The notes beneath the pieces were generated by a model. The model was given only the letters and a program-made list of their open reading frames with translations, was not told where the DNA came from and searched no databases. Source: Cherax quadricarinatus (lineage: Eukaryota; Arthropoda; Malacostraca; Decapoda; Parastacidae). From it: a DNA stretch of 64,000 nucleotides. A program made the translations under genes and the position numbers. This document shows, in pieces, positions 36,201 to 48,213 of this stretch. Every line of letters begins with the position of its first letter. The stretch's first letter is position 1. The stretch spans positions 31,291,705-31,355,704 of the forward strand of contig NC_091340.1 in assembly GCF_038502225.1 (NCBI RefSeq), read 5' to 3'.

Positions 36201-38741
36201 AATGTTGCTGGCTACAACCCCAACTATGGTGGTAATGTTGCTGGCTGCAACCCCAACTATGGTGCTAATGTTGCTGGATACAACCCCAACTAAGGTGCTA
36301 ATGTTGCTGGCTACAACCTCAACTATGGTGGTAATGTTGCTGGCTACAACCCCAACTATGTTGCTAATGTTGCTGGCTACAACCCCAACTATGGTGGTAA
36401 TGTTGCTGGCTGCAACCCCAACTATGTTGCTAATGTTGCTGGCTACAACCCCAACTATGGTGCTAATGTTGCTGGCTGCAACCCCAACTATGGTGGTAAT
36501 GTTGCTGGCTGCAACCCCAACTATGTTGCTAATGTTGCTGGCTACAACCCCAAATATGGGTGGTAATGTTGCTGGCCACAACCCCAACTAAGGTGCTAAT
36601 GTTGCTGGCTGCAACCCCAACTATGTTGCTAATGTTGCTGGCTACAACCCCAACTATGGTTCTAATGTTGCTGGCTACAACCCCAACTATGGTGCTAATG
36701 TTGCTGACTGCAACCCCAACTATGGTGCTAATGTTGCTGGCTACAACCCCAACTATGGTTCTAATGTTACTGGCTACAACCAAAACTATGGTGCTAATGT
36801 TGCTGGCTGCAATCCCAACTATGGTGCTAATGTTGCTGGCTGCAACCCCAACTCTGTTGCTAATGTTGCTGGCTGCAATCCCAACTATGGTTCTAATGTT
36901 GCTGGCTACAACCCCAACTATGTTGCTAATGTTGCTGGCTACAACCCCAACTATGGTGGTAATGTTGCTGGCTGCAACCCCAACTATGGTGCTAATGTTG
37001 CTGGCTGCAACCCCAACTATGTTGCTAATGTTGCTGGCTGCAACCCTAACTATGTTGCTAATGTTGCTGGCTGCAACCCCAACTATGGTGGTAATGTTGC
37101 TGGCTACAACCCCAACAATGGTGCTAATGTTGCTGGCTACAACCCCAACTATGGTGCTAATTTTGCTGGCTTCAACTTCAACTATGTTGCTAATGTTGCT
37201 GGCTGCAACCCCAACTATGTTGCTAATGTTGCTGGCTGCAACCCCAACTATTGTGGTAATGTTGCTGGCTACAACCCCAACTATGGTATTAATGTTGTCG
37301 GTTACAACCCCAACTATAGTGCTAATGTTGCTGGCTACAACACCAACTATGGTGCTAATGTAGCTGGCTACAACCCCAACTAAGGGTGGTAATGTTGCTG
37401 GCTGCAACCCCAACTATGGTGCTAATGTTGCTGGCTACAACCCCAACTATGGTGCTAATGTAGCTGGCTACAACCCCAACTATGGTGCTAATGTTGCTGG
37501 CTACAACCCCAACTATGGGTGGTAATGTTGCTGGCTACAACTCCAACTATGGTGCTAATGTTGCTGGCTGCAACCCCAACTATGGTGCTAATGTTGCTGG
37601 CTGCAACCCAAACTATGTTGCTAATGTTGCTAGCTACAACCCTAACTATGTTGCTAATGTTGCTGGCTGCAACCCAAACTATGTTGCTAATATTGCTGGC
37701 TACAACCCTAACTATGTTGCTAATGCTGCTGGCTGCAACCCCAACCATGGTGCTAATGTTGCTGGCTGCAACCCAAACTATGTTGCTAATGTTGCTGGCT
37801 ACAACCCCAACTATGGTGGTAATGTTGCTGGCTGCAACCCCAACTATGGTGCTAATGTTGCTGGATACAACCCCAACTAAGGTGCTAATGTTGCTGGCTA
37901 CAACCTCAACTATGGTGGTAATGTTGCTGGCTACAACCCCAACTATGTTGCTAATGTTGCTGGCTACAACCCCAACTATGGTGGTAATGTTGCTGGCTGC
38001 AACCCCAACTATGTTGCTAATGTTGCTGGCTACAACCCCAACTATGGTGCTAATGTTGCTGGCTGCAACCCCAACTATGGTGCTAATGTTGCTGGCTGCA
38101 ACCCCAACTATGTTGCTAATGTTGCTGGCTACAACCCCAAATATGGGTGGTAATGTTGCTGGCCACAACCCCAACTAAGGTGCTAATGTTGTTGGCTGCA
38201 ACCCCAACTATGTTACTAATGTTGCTGGCTACAACCCCAACTATGGGTCTAATGTTGCTGGCTACAACCCCAACTATGGTGCTAATGTTGCTGACTGCAA
38301 CCCCAACTATGGTGCTAATGTTGCTGGCTACAACCCCAACTATGGTTCTAATGTTACTGGCTACAACCAAAACTATGGTGCTAATGTTGCTGGCTGCAAT
38401 CCCAACTATGGTGCTAATGTTGCTGGCTGCAACCCCAACTCTGTTGCTAATGTTGCTGGCTACAATCCCAACTATAGTGTTAATGTTGCTGGCTACAACC
38501 CCAACTATGTTGCTAATGATGCTGGCTACAACCCCAACTATGTTGCTAATGATGCTGGCTACAACCCCAACTATAGTGCTAATGTTGCTGGCTGCAACCC
38601 CAACTATGGTGCTAATGTTGCTGGCTACAACCCCAACTATGGTGCTAATGTTGCTGGCTACAACCCCAACTATGGTGCTAATGTTGCTGGCTACAACCCC
38701 AACTATGGTGCTAATGTAGCTGGCTACAACCCCAACTATGG

Positions 38742-40490
38742 GTGCCAATGTTGCTGGCTACAACCCCAACTATGGTGCTAATGTTGCTGGCTACAACCCC
38801 AACTATGGTGCTAATGTTGCTGGCTACAACCCCAACTATGGTGCTAATGTTGCTGGCTACAACCCCAACTATGGTGCTAATGTTGCTGGCTACAACCCCA
38901 ACTATGGTGCTAATGTTGCTGGCTGCAACCCCAACTATGGTGCTAATGTTGCTGGCTACAACCCCAACTATGGTGCTAATGTTGCTGGCTACAACCCCAA
39001 CTATGGTGCTAATGTTGCTGGGTGCAACCCCAACTATGGTGCTAATGTTGCTGGCTGCAACCCCAACTATGGTGCTAATGTTGCTGGCTACAACCCCAAC
39101 TATGGTGCTAATGTTGCTGGCTACAACCCCAACTATGGTGCTAATGTTGCTGGCTGCAACCCCAACTATGTTGCTAATGTTGCTGGCTACAACCCCAACT
39201 ATGGTGCTAATGTTGCTGGCTACAACCCCAACTATGGTGCTAATGTTGCTGGCTACAACCCCAACTATGGTGCTAATGTTGCTGGCTACAACCCCAACTA
39301 TGGTGCTAATGTTGCTGGCTACAACCCCAACTATGGTGCTAATGTTGCTGGCTACAACCCCAACTATGGTGCTAATGTTGCTGGCTACAACCCCAACTAT
39401 GGTGCTAATGTTGCTGGCTACAACCCCAACTATGGTGCTAATGTTGCTGGCTACAACCCCAACTATGGTGCTAATGTTGCTGGCTACAACCCCAACTATG
39501 GTGCTAATGTTGCTGGCTACAACCCCAACTATGTTGCTAATGTTGCTGGCTACAACCCCAACTATGGTGCTAATGTTGCTGGCTACAACCCCAACTATGG
39601 TGCTAATGTTGCTGGCTACAACCCCAACTATGGTGCTAATGTTGCTGGCTACAACCCCAACTATGATGCTAATGTTGCTGGCTACAACCCCAACTATGGT
39701 GCTAATGTTGCTGGCTACAACCCCAACTATGGTGCTAATGTTGCTGGCTACAACCCCAACTATGGTGCTAATGTTGCTGGCTACAACCCCAACTATGTTG
39801 CTAATGTTGCTGGCTACAACCCCAACTATGGTGCTAATGTTGCTGGCTACAACCCCAACTATGGGTGCTAATGTAATGCTGGCTACAACCCCAACTATGG
39901 TGCTAATGTTGCAGGCTACAACGCCAACTATGGTGCTAATGTTGCTGGCTACAACCCCAACTATGGTGCTAATGTTGCTGGCTACAACCCCAACTATGGT
40001 GCTAATGTTGCTGGCTACAACCCCAACTATGGTGCTAATGTTGCTGGCTACAACCCCAACTATGGTGCTAATGTTGCTGGCTACAACCCCAACTATGGTG
40101 CTAATGTTGCTGGCTACAACCCCAACTATGGTGCTAATGTTGCTGGCTACAACCCCAACTATGGTGCTAATGTTGCTGGCTACAACCCCAACTATGGTGC
40201 TAATGTTGCTGGCTACAACCCCAACTATGGTGCTAATGTTGCTGGCTACAACCCCAACTATGGTGCTAATGTTGCTGGCTACAACCCCAACTATGGTGCT
40301 AATGTTGCTGGCTACAACCCCAACTATGTTGCTAATGTTGCTGGCTACAACCCCAACTATGGTGCTAATGTTGCTGGCTACAACCCCAACTATGGTGCTA
40401 ATGTTGCTGGCTACAACCCCAACTATGGTGCTAATGTTGCTGGCTACAACCCCAACTATGTTGCTAATGTTGCTGGCTACAACCCCAACT
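38742..40490 (+). repeat. Homogenised core 1 of the 33-bp array
   Basis: Dozens of near-identical units with TAC and GGTGCT codons, few variants. This contrasts with the flanks, where TGC and GTTGCT units mix freely. Suggests a recent burst of local amplification. Confidence 0.85.
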
Positions 40491-41779
40491 ATGGGTGGTA
40501 ATGTTGCTGGCTGCAACCCTAACTATGTTGCTAATGTTGCTGGCTACAAAACCAACTATGTTGCTAATGTTGCTGGCTGCAACCCTAACTATGTTGCTAA
40601 TGTTGCTGGCTGCAACCCCAACTATGGTGGTAATGTTGCTGGCTACAACCCCAACAATGGTGCTAATGTTGCTGGCTACAACCCCAACTATGGTGCTAAT
40701 GTTGCTGGCCTCAACTTCAACTATGGTGCTAATGTTGCTGGCTACAACCCCAACTATGTTGCTAATGTTGCTGGCTACAACCCCAACTATTGTGCTAATG
40801 TTGCTGGCTACAACCCCAACTATGGTATTAATGTTGTCGGCTACAACCCCAACTATAGTGCTAATGTTGCTGGCTACAACACCAACTATGGTGCTAATGT
40901 AGCTGGCTACAACCCCAACTAAGGGTGGTAATGTTGCTGGCTGCAACCCCAACTATGGAGCTAATGTTGCTGGCTACAACCCCAACTATGGTGCTAATGT
41001 AGCTGGCTACAACCCCAACTATGGTGCTAATGTTGCTGGCTACAACCCCAACTATGGGTGGTAATGTTGCTGGCTACAACCCCAACTATGGTGCTAATGT
41101 TGCTGGCTGCAACCCCAACTATGGTGCTAATGTTGCTGGCTGCAACCCAAACTATGTTGCTAATGTTGCTGGCTACAACCCTAACTATGTTGCTAATGTT
41201 GCTGGCTGCAACCCAAACTATGTTGCTAATATTGCTGGCTACAACCCTAACTATGTTGCTAATGCTGCTGGCTGCAACCCCAACCATGGTGCTAATGTTG
41301 CTGGCTGCAACCCAAACTATGCTGCTAATGTTGCTGGCTACAACCCCAACTATGGTGGTAATGTTGCTGGCTGCAACCCCAACTATGGTGCTAATGTTGC
41401 TGGATACAACCCCAACTAAGGTGCTAATGTTGCTGGCTACAACCTCAACTATGGTGGTAATGTTGCTGGCTACAACCCCAACTATGTTGCTAATGTTGCT
41501 GGCTACAACCCCAACTATGGTGGTAATGTTGCTGGCTGCAACCCCAACTATGTTGCTAATGTTGCTGGCTACAACCCCAACTATGGTGCTAATGTTGCTG
41601 GCTGCAACCCCAACTATGGTGGTAATGTTGCTGGCTGCAACCCCAACTATGTTGCTAATGTTGCTGGCTACAACCCCAAATATGGGTGGCAATGTTGCTG
41701 GCCACAACCCCAACTAAGGTGCTAATGTTGCTGGCTGCAACCCCAACTATGTTGCTAATGTTGCTGGCTACAACCCCAA

Positions 41780-43200
41780 CTATGGTTCTAATGTTGCTGG
41801 CTACAACCCCAACTATGGTGCTAATGTTGCTGGCTACAACCCCAACTATGGTGCTAATGTTGCTGGCTACAACCCCAACTATGGTGCTAATGTTGCTGGC
41901 TACAACCCCAACTATGGTGCTAATGTTGCTGGCTACAACCCCAACTATGGTGCTAATGTTGCTGGCTACAACCCCAACTATGGTGCTAATGTTGCTGGCT
42001 ACAACCCCAACTATGGTGCTAATGTTGCTGGCTACAACCCCAACTATGTTGCTAATGTTGCTGGCTACAACCCCAACTATGGTGCTAATGTTGCTGGCTA
42101 CAACCCCAACTATGGTGCTAATGTTGCTGGCTACAACCCCAACTATGGTGCTAATGTTGCTGGCTACAACCCCAACTATGGTGCTAATGTTGCTGGCTAC
42201 AACCCCAACTATGGTGCTAATGTTGCTGGCTACAACCCCAACTATGGTGCTAATGTTGCTGGCTACAACCCCAACTATGGTGCTAATGTTGCTGGCTACA
42301 ACCCCAACTATGGTGCTAATGTTGCTGGCTACAACCCCAACTATGGTGCTAATGTTGCTGGCTACAACCCCAACTATGGTGCTAATGTTGCTGGCTACAA
42401 CCCCAACTATGGTGCTAATGTTGCTGGCTACAACCCCAACTATGGTGCTAATGTTGCTGGCTACAACCCCAACTATGGTGCTAATGTTGCTGGCTACAAC
42501 CCCAACTATGGTGCTAATGTTGCTGGCTACAACCCCAACTATGGTGCTAATGTTGCTGGCTACAACCCCAACTATGGTGCTAATGTTGCTGGCTACAACC
42601 CCAACTATGGTGCTAATGTTGCTGGCTACAACCCCAACTATGGTGCTAATGTTGCTGGCTACAACCCCAACTATGGTGCTAATGTTGCTGGCTACAACCC
42701 CAACTATGGTGCTAATGTTGCTGGCTACAACCCCAACTATGGTGCTAATGTTGCTGGCTACAACCCCAACTATGGTGCTAATGTTGCTGGCTACAACCCC
42801 AACTATGGTGCTAATGTTGCTGGCTACAACCCCAACTATGGTGCTAATGTTGCTGGCTACAACCCCAACTATGGTGCTAATGTTGCTGGCTACAACCCCA
42901 ACTATGGTGCTAATGTTGCTGGCTACAACCCCAACTATGGTGCTAATGTTGCTGGCTACAACCCCAACTATGGTGCTAATGTTGCTGGCTACAACCCCAA
43001 CTATGGTGCTAATGTTGCTGGCTACAACCCCAACTATGGTGCTAATGTTGCTGGCTACAACCCCAACTATGGTGCTAATGTTGCTGGCTACAACCCCAAC
43101 TATGGTGCTAATGTTGCTGGCTACAACCCCAACTATGGTGCTAATGTTGCTGGCTGCAACCCCAACTATGGTGCTAATGTTGCTGGCTACAACCCCAACT
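41780..43200 (+). repeat. Homogenised core 2 of the 33-bp array
   Basis: A second run of about 43 nearly identical TAC/GGTGCT units, flanked by heterogeneous units that are duplicated elsewhere in the array. Confidence 0.85.
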
Positions 43201-46200
43201 ATGGTTCTAATGTTACTGGCTACAACCAAAACTATGGTGCTAATGTTGCTGGCTGCAATCCCAACTATGGTGCTAATGTTGCTGGCTGCAACCCCAACTC
43301 TGTTGCTAATGTTGCTGGCTACAATCCCAACTATGGTTCTAATGTTGCTGGCTACAACCCCAACTATGTTGCTAATGTTGCTGGCTACAACCCCAACTAT
43401 GGTGGTAATGTTGCTGGCTGCAACCCCAACTATGGTGCTAATGTTGCTGGCTGCAACCCCAACTATGTTGCTAATGTTGCTGGCTGCAACCCTAACTATG
43501 TTGCTAATGTTGCTGGCTGCAACCCCAACTATGGTGGTAATGTTGCTGGCTACAACCCCAACAATGGTGCTAATGTTGCTGGCTACAACCCCAACTATGG
43601 TGCTAATTTTGCTGGCTTCAACTTCAACTATGTTGCTAATGTTGCTGGCTGCAACCCCAACTATGTTGCTAATGTTGCTGGCTGCAACCCCAACTATTGT
43701 GGTAATGTTGCTGGCTACAACCCCAACTATGGTATTAATGTTGTCGGTTACAACCCCAACTATAGTGCTAATGTTGCTGGCTACAACACCAACTATGGTG
43801 CTAATGTAGCTGGCTACAACCCCAACTAAGGGTGGTAATGTTGCTGGCTGCAACCCCAACTATGGTGCTAATGTTGCTGGCTACAACCCCAACTATGGTG
43901 CTAATGTAGCTGGCTACAACCCCAACTATGGTGCTAATGTTGCTGGCTACAACCCCAACTATGGGTGGTAATGTTGCTGGCTACAACTCCAACTATGGTG
44001 CTAATGTTGCTGGCTGCAACCCCAACTATGGTGCTAATGTTGCTGGCTCGAACCCAAACTATGTTGCTAATGTTGCTAGCTACAACCCTAACTATGTTGC
44101 TAATGTTGCTGGCTGCAACCCAAACTATGTTGCTAATATTGCTGGCTACAACCCTAACTATGTTGCTAATGCTGCTGGCTGCAACCCCAACCATGGTGCT
44201 AATGTTGCTGGCTGCAACCCAAACTATGTTGCTAATGTTGCTGGCTACAACCCCAACTATGGTGGTAATGTTGCTGGCTGCAACCCCAACTATGGTGCTA
44301 ATGTTGCTGGATACAACCCCAACTAAGGTGCTAATGTTGCTGGCTACAACCTCAACTATGGTGGTAATGTTGCTGGCTACAACCCCAACTATGTTGCTAA
44401 TGTTGCTGGCTACAACCCCAACTATGGTGGTAATGTTGCTGGCTGCAACCCCAACTATGTTGCTAATGTTGCTGGCTACAACCCCAACTATGGTGCTAAT
44501 GTTGCTGGCTGCAACCCCAACTATGGTGGTAATGTTGCTGGCTGCAACCCCAACTATGTTGCTAATGTTGCTGGCTACAACCCCAAATATGGGTGGTAAT
44601 GTTGCTGGCCACAACCCCAACTAAGGTGCTAATGTTGTTGGCTGCAACCCCAACTATGTTGCTAATGTTGCTGGCTACAACCCCAACTATGGGTCTAATG
44701 TTGCTGGCTACAACCCCAACTATGGTGCTAATGTTGCTGACTGCAACCCCAACTATGGTGCTAATGTTGCTGGCTACAACCCCAACTATGGTTCTAATGT
44801 TACTGGCTACAACCAAAACTATGGTGCTAATGTTGCTGGCTGCAATCCCAACTATGGTGCTAATGTTGCTGGCTGCAACCCCAACTCTGTTGCTAATGTT
44901 GCTGGCTACAATCCCAACTATGGTTCTAATGTTGCTGGCTACAACCCCAACTATGGTGCTAATGTTGCTGGCTGCAACCCCAACTCTGTTGCTAATGTTG
45001 CTGGCTACAATCCCAACTATGGTTTTAATGTTGCTGGCTGCAACCCCAACTATGGTGCTAATGTAGCTGGCTACAACCCCAACTATGGGTGGTAACGTTG
45101 CTGGCTGCAACCCCAACTATGGTGCTAATGTTGCTGGCTACAACCCCAACTATGGTGCTAATGTAGCTGGCTACAACCCCAACTATGGGTGGTAATGTTG
45201 CTGGCTACAACTCCAACTATGGTGCTAATGTTGCTGGCTACATCCCCAACTATGGTGGTAATGTTGCTGGCTGCAACCCCAACTATGGTGCTAATGTAGC
45301 TGGCTGCAACCCCAACTATGTTGCTAATGTTGCTGGCTACAACCCCAACTATGGTGGTAATGTTGCTGGCTGCAACCCCAACTATGGTGTTAATGTTGCT
45401 GGCTACAACCCCAACTAAGGTGCTAATGTTGCTGATTGCAACCCTAACTATGTTGCTAATGTTGCTGGCTGCAACCCCAACTATGGTGCTAATGTTGCTG
45501 GCTGCAACCCCAACTATGGTGCTAATGTTGCTGACTGCAACCCCAACTATGTTGCTAATGTTGCTGGCTACAACCCCAACTATGGTGGTAATGTTACTGG
45601 CTGCAACCCCAACTATGTTGCTAATGTTGCTGGCTACAACCCCAACTATGGTGCTAATGTTGCTGGCTACAACCCCAACCATGGTGGTAATGTTGCTGGC
45701 TGCAACCCCAACTAAGGTGGTAATGTTGCTGGCTGCAACCCCAACTATGTTGCTAATGTTGCTGGCTACAACCCCATGTTGCTAATGTTGCTGGCTGCAA
45801 CCCCAACTATGTTGCTAATGTTGCTGGCTACAACCCCAACTATGGTGCTAATGTTGCTGGCTACAACCCCAACCATGGTGGTAATGTTGCTGGCTGCAAC
45901 CCCAACTATGGTGGTAATGTTGCTGGCTACAACCCCATGTTGCTAATGTTGCTGGCTACAACCCCAACTATGTTGCTAATGTTGCTGGCTACAACCCCAA
46001 CTATGGTGGTAATGTTGCTGGCTGCAACCCCAACTATGGGTGGTAATATTGCTGGCTACAACCCCAACTAAGGTGCTAATGTTGCTGGCTGCAACCCCAA
46101 CTATGTTGCTAATGTTGCTGGCTACAACCCCAACAATGGTGGTAATGTTCCTGGCTTCAACCCCAACTATGGTGCTAATGTTGCTGGCTACAACCCCAAC

Positions 46201-46799
46201 TATGTTGCTAATGTTGCTGGCTACAACCCCAACTATGTTGCTAATGTTGCTGGCTGCAACCCCAACTATGTTGCTAATGTTGCTGGCTGCAACCCCAACT
46301 ATGGGTGGTAATGTAGCTGGCTACAACCCCAACTATGGTGGTAATGTTGCTGGCTGCAACCCCAACTATGGTGGTAATGTTGCAGGCTGCAACCCCAACT
46401 ATGTTGCTAATGTTGCTGGCTACAACCCCAACTATGGGTGGTAATGTTGCTGGCTACAACCCCAACTAAGGTGCTAATGTTGCTGGCTGCAACCCCAACA
46501 ATGTTGCTAATGTTGCTGGCTACAACCCCAACTATGGTTCTAATGTTGCTGGCTACAACCCCAACTATGGTGCTAATGTTGCTGACTGCAACCCCAACTA
46601 TGGTGCTAATGTTGCTGGCTACAACCCCAACTATGGTTCTAATGTTGCTGGCTACAACCAAAACTATGGTTCTAATGTTGCTGGCTACAACCAAAACTAT
46701 GGTGCTAATGTTGTTGGCTGCAACCCCAACTATGGTGCTAATTTTGCTGTCTGCAACCCCAACTATGTTGCTAATGTTGCTGGCTACAACCCCAACTGT

Positions 46800-46952
46800 A
46801 AAGTAAAAGGACACTAGTGCAACTAATGTGACATTTATTGTGGCAACGTTTCGCTCTCCAGGAGCGAAATAAATGTCACAATAAATGTCACATTAGTTGC
46901 ACTTGTGTCCTTTTACTTTACATATTTTGTCGGTAATTCTACCAACTTTATT
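46800..46952. mobile_element. Palindromic hammerhead-family insertion in the array
   Basis: A 60-bp inverted repeat (46798-46858 against 46861-46921, loop AG) followed by ATATTTTGTCGGTAATTCTA. It interrupts the 33-bp array and is flanked by the 14-bp direct repeat ACAACCCCAACTGT (46786-46799 and 46953-46966), an AACTGT variant otherwise rare in the array, hence a likely target-site duplication. The minus strand has GGAGAGCGAAACGTTGCC, the GAAA half of the hammerhead core; the CUGANGA half is missing. Confidence 0.75.
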
Positions 46953-47176
46953 ACAACCCCAACTGTGTTGCTAATGTTGCTGGCTGCATCCCCAACTATG
47001 TTGCTAATGTTGCTGGCTACAACCCCAACTATGTTGCTAATGTTGCTGGCTGCAACCCCAACTATGTTGCTAATGTTGCTGGCTGCAACCCCAACTATGT
47101 TGCTAATGTTGCTGGCTACAACCCCAACTATGTTGCTAATGTTGCTGGCTGGAACCCCAACTATGATGCTAATGTA

Positions 47177-47260
47177 AGAATCGTGAGAATGATGTACATA
47201 GCCTATGTTAGATCCTTAATTGCTTATGCTGCTCCCATGTTGATATTAGCTAGAGAAAGT
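47177..47260 (+). pseudogene. RNase H-bearing element, second part: RT thumb fragment
   Basis: Directly after the last array unit the frame continues as VRIVRMMYIAYVRSLIAYAA, then PMLILARES, a block typical of the region after the YADD motif. It is cut at 47260 by the CR1-B 3' end and resumes at about 49341. Confidence 0.82.
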
Positions 47261-47386
47261 TAAGAACATAAGAACATAAGAATGTAGGAACACTGCAGAA
47301 GGCCTACTGGCCCATACGAGGCAGGTCCTTATCAAAACGATCTCTGTTAGGTAAGACACATATGCAACAGTTAGGTATCTTTATTA

Positions 47387-47423
47387 TGAAACGTTTCGCC
47401 TTCACAGTAGGCTTCTTCAGTCA
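47387..47423 (-). ncRNA. Hammerhead ribozyme-like core, monomer 1
   Basis: TGA, CTGAAGA (fits CUGANGA), stem II GCCT with AGGC, GAAA, CGTT, TCA. Stem I is TGA/TCA, different from GGA/TCC at 2980 but still paired. Confidence 0.66.
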
Positions 47424-47812
47424 AGTACAGAAAAGTTGATAGAAGCAGAAGATACTTGAAGACGATGTAATCAGTCCATCACCCTTAAAGTTTTGAGGTG
47501 GTCAGTCCCTCAGTCTGGAGAAGAGCATTGTTCCATAGTATGAAACAATATGGAGAAGTGACAGGATGGAGCTTTTTATAGCGCCAAGAGGTGAGACGTA
47601 GGCCACTAGGAGAGGTAAGAACTCAGATGTTGAGAGGTCAGGTCCCTCTCAAATCCAGCCCCTCTCATTAGTGGAAGTTGTCGAAGTTGATTGCAGGTCT
47701 GTACCAAGATACCCTTGTGTTGCAGTGTCTGACAGATTGAACATTAAAATGGTATAAAATACCGACAGGTTGTTAGGTAAGACACATATGCAACAGTTAG
47801 GTATCTTTATTA

Positions 47813-47849
47813 TGAAACGTTTCGCCTACACAGTAGGCTTCTTCAGTCA
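47813..47849 (-). ncRNA. Hammerhead ribozyme-like core, monomer 2
   Basis: TGA, CTGAAGA, perfect stem II GCCTAC-TGT-GTAGGC, GAAA, CGTT, TCA. One of the best copies: all core boxes intact and six pairs in stem II. Exactly 426 bp from monomer 1. Confidence 0.7.
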
Positions 47850-48045
47850 AGTACAGAAAAGTTGATAGAAGCAGAAGATACTTGAAGACGATGTAATCAG
47901 TCCATCACCCTTAAAGTTTTGAGGTGGTCAGTCCCTCAGTCTGGAGAAGAGCATTGTTCCATACTATGGAACAATGCTCTTCTCCAGACTGATAGAAGCA
48001 GAAGATACTTCAAGTATCTTCTGCTTCTATCAACTTTTCTGTACT

Positions 48046-48082
48046 TGACTGAAGAAGCCTACTGTGTAGGCGAAACGTTTCA
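48046..48082 (+). ncRNA. Hammerhead ribozyme-like core, inverted copy
   Basis: Identical in sequence to the core at 47813 but on the plus strand. Followed by ATAATAAAGATACC as in the others. Confidence 0.7.
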
Positions 48083-48213
48083 TAATAAAGATACCTAACT
48101 GTTGCATATGTGTCTTACCTAACAACCTGTCGGTATTTTATACCATTTTAATGTTCAAAACGATCTCTACCTAAAGCTACCCAAGAAATAACTCCCGTAC
48201 CCAGTGACACCAA

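Larger units (their letters stand above)
34573..44624 (+). repeat. Higher-order duplications inside the 33-bp array
   Basis: Heterogeneous blocks recur with the same order of variants: 34579-35265, 37488-38174, 41027-41713 and 43934-44620 are near copies; 35207-36091 and 36529-37413 are near copies offset by 1322 bp. The 34-bp frameshift units recur at matching places, marking block borders. Confidence 0.85.
33221..47176 (+). repeat. Giant 33-bp coding-phase minisatellite (about 420 units) grown from an RT segment
   Basis: Tandem units of 33 bp, 11 codons each, consensus NVAGYNPNYGA on the plus strand. Variable codons are TAC/TGC (Tyr/Cys) at position 5 and GGT/GTT with GCT/GGT at the end (Gly/Val, Ala/Gly). 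The first unit (33221) and the last (about 47140-47172) instead carry TGG (Trp) at that position and join RT codons directly: KCKDRLN... on the left, RIVRMMYIAYVRSL on the right. Occasional 34-bp units (GGGTGG in place of GGTGG) shift the frame and create TGGTAA, which ends every long open frame as NYGW-stop. The minus strand reads NISTIVGVVAS and is also open by chance. One insertion at 46800-46952. Confidence 0.95.
47346..48154. mobile_element. Hammerhead-bearing retroelement: 426-bp direct repeat plus inverted third copy
   Basis: Two direct monomers start at 47346 and 47772 (period 426 bp) with hammerhead cores at 47387 and 47813 (minus). A third, shortened copy runs in the opposite direction to 48154, with its core at 48046 (plus). 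The inverted junction sits in GTTCCATACTATGGAAC near 47958-47974. The 14-bp repeat TCAAAACGATCTCT (47332-47345 and 48155-48168) flanks it. No ORF. Tandem plus inverted tail copies with type I hammerheads fit the terminal repeats of Penelope-like elements; an animal retrozyme is the alternative. Confidence 0.72.

Noticed and set aside
38711..43859. Long minus-strand frames of the NISTIVGVVAS type (up to 734 codons)
   Set aside because: Antisense reading of the 33-bp array. The plus-strand phase is the one continuous with RT codons.
33221..47176. CRISPR-like array
   Set aside because: Units are contiguous with no unique spacers, and the surroundings are eukaryotic retroelements.
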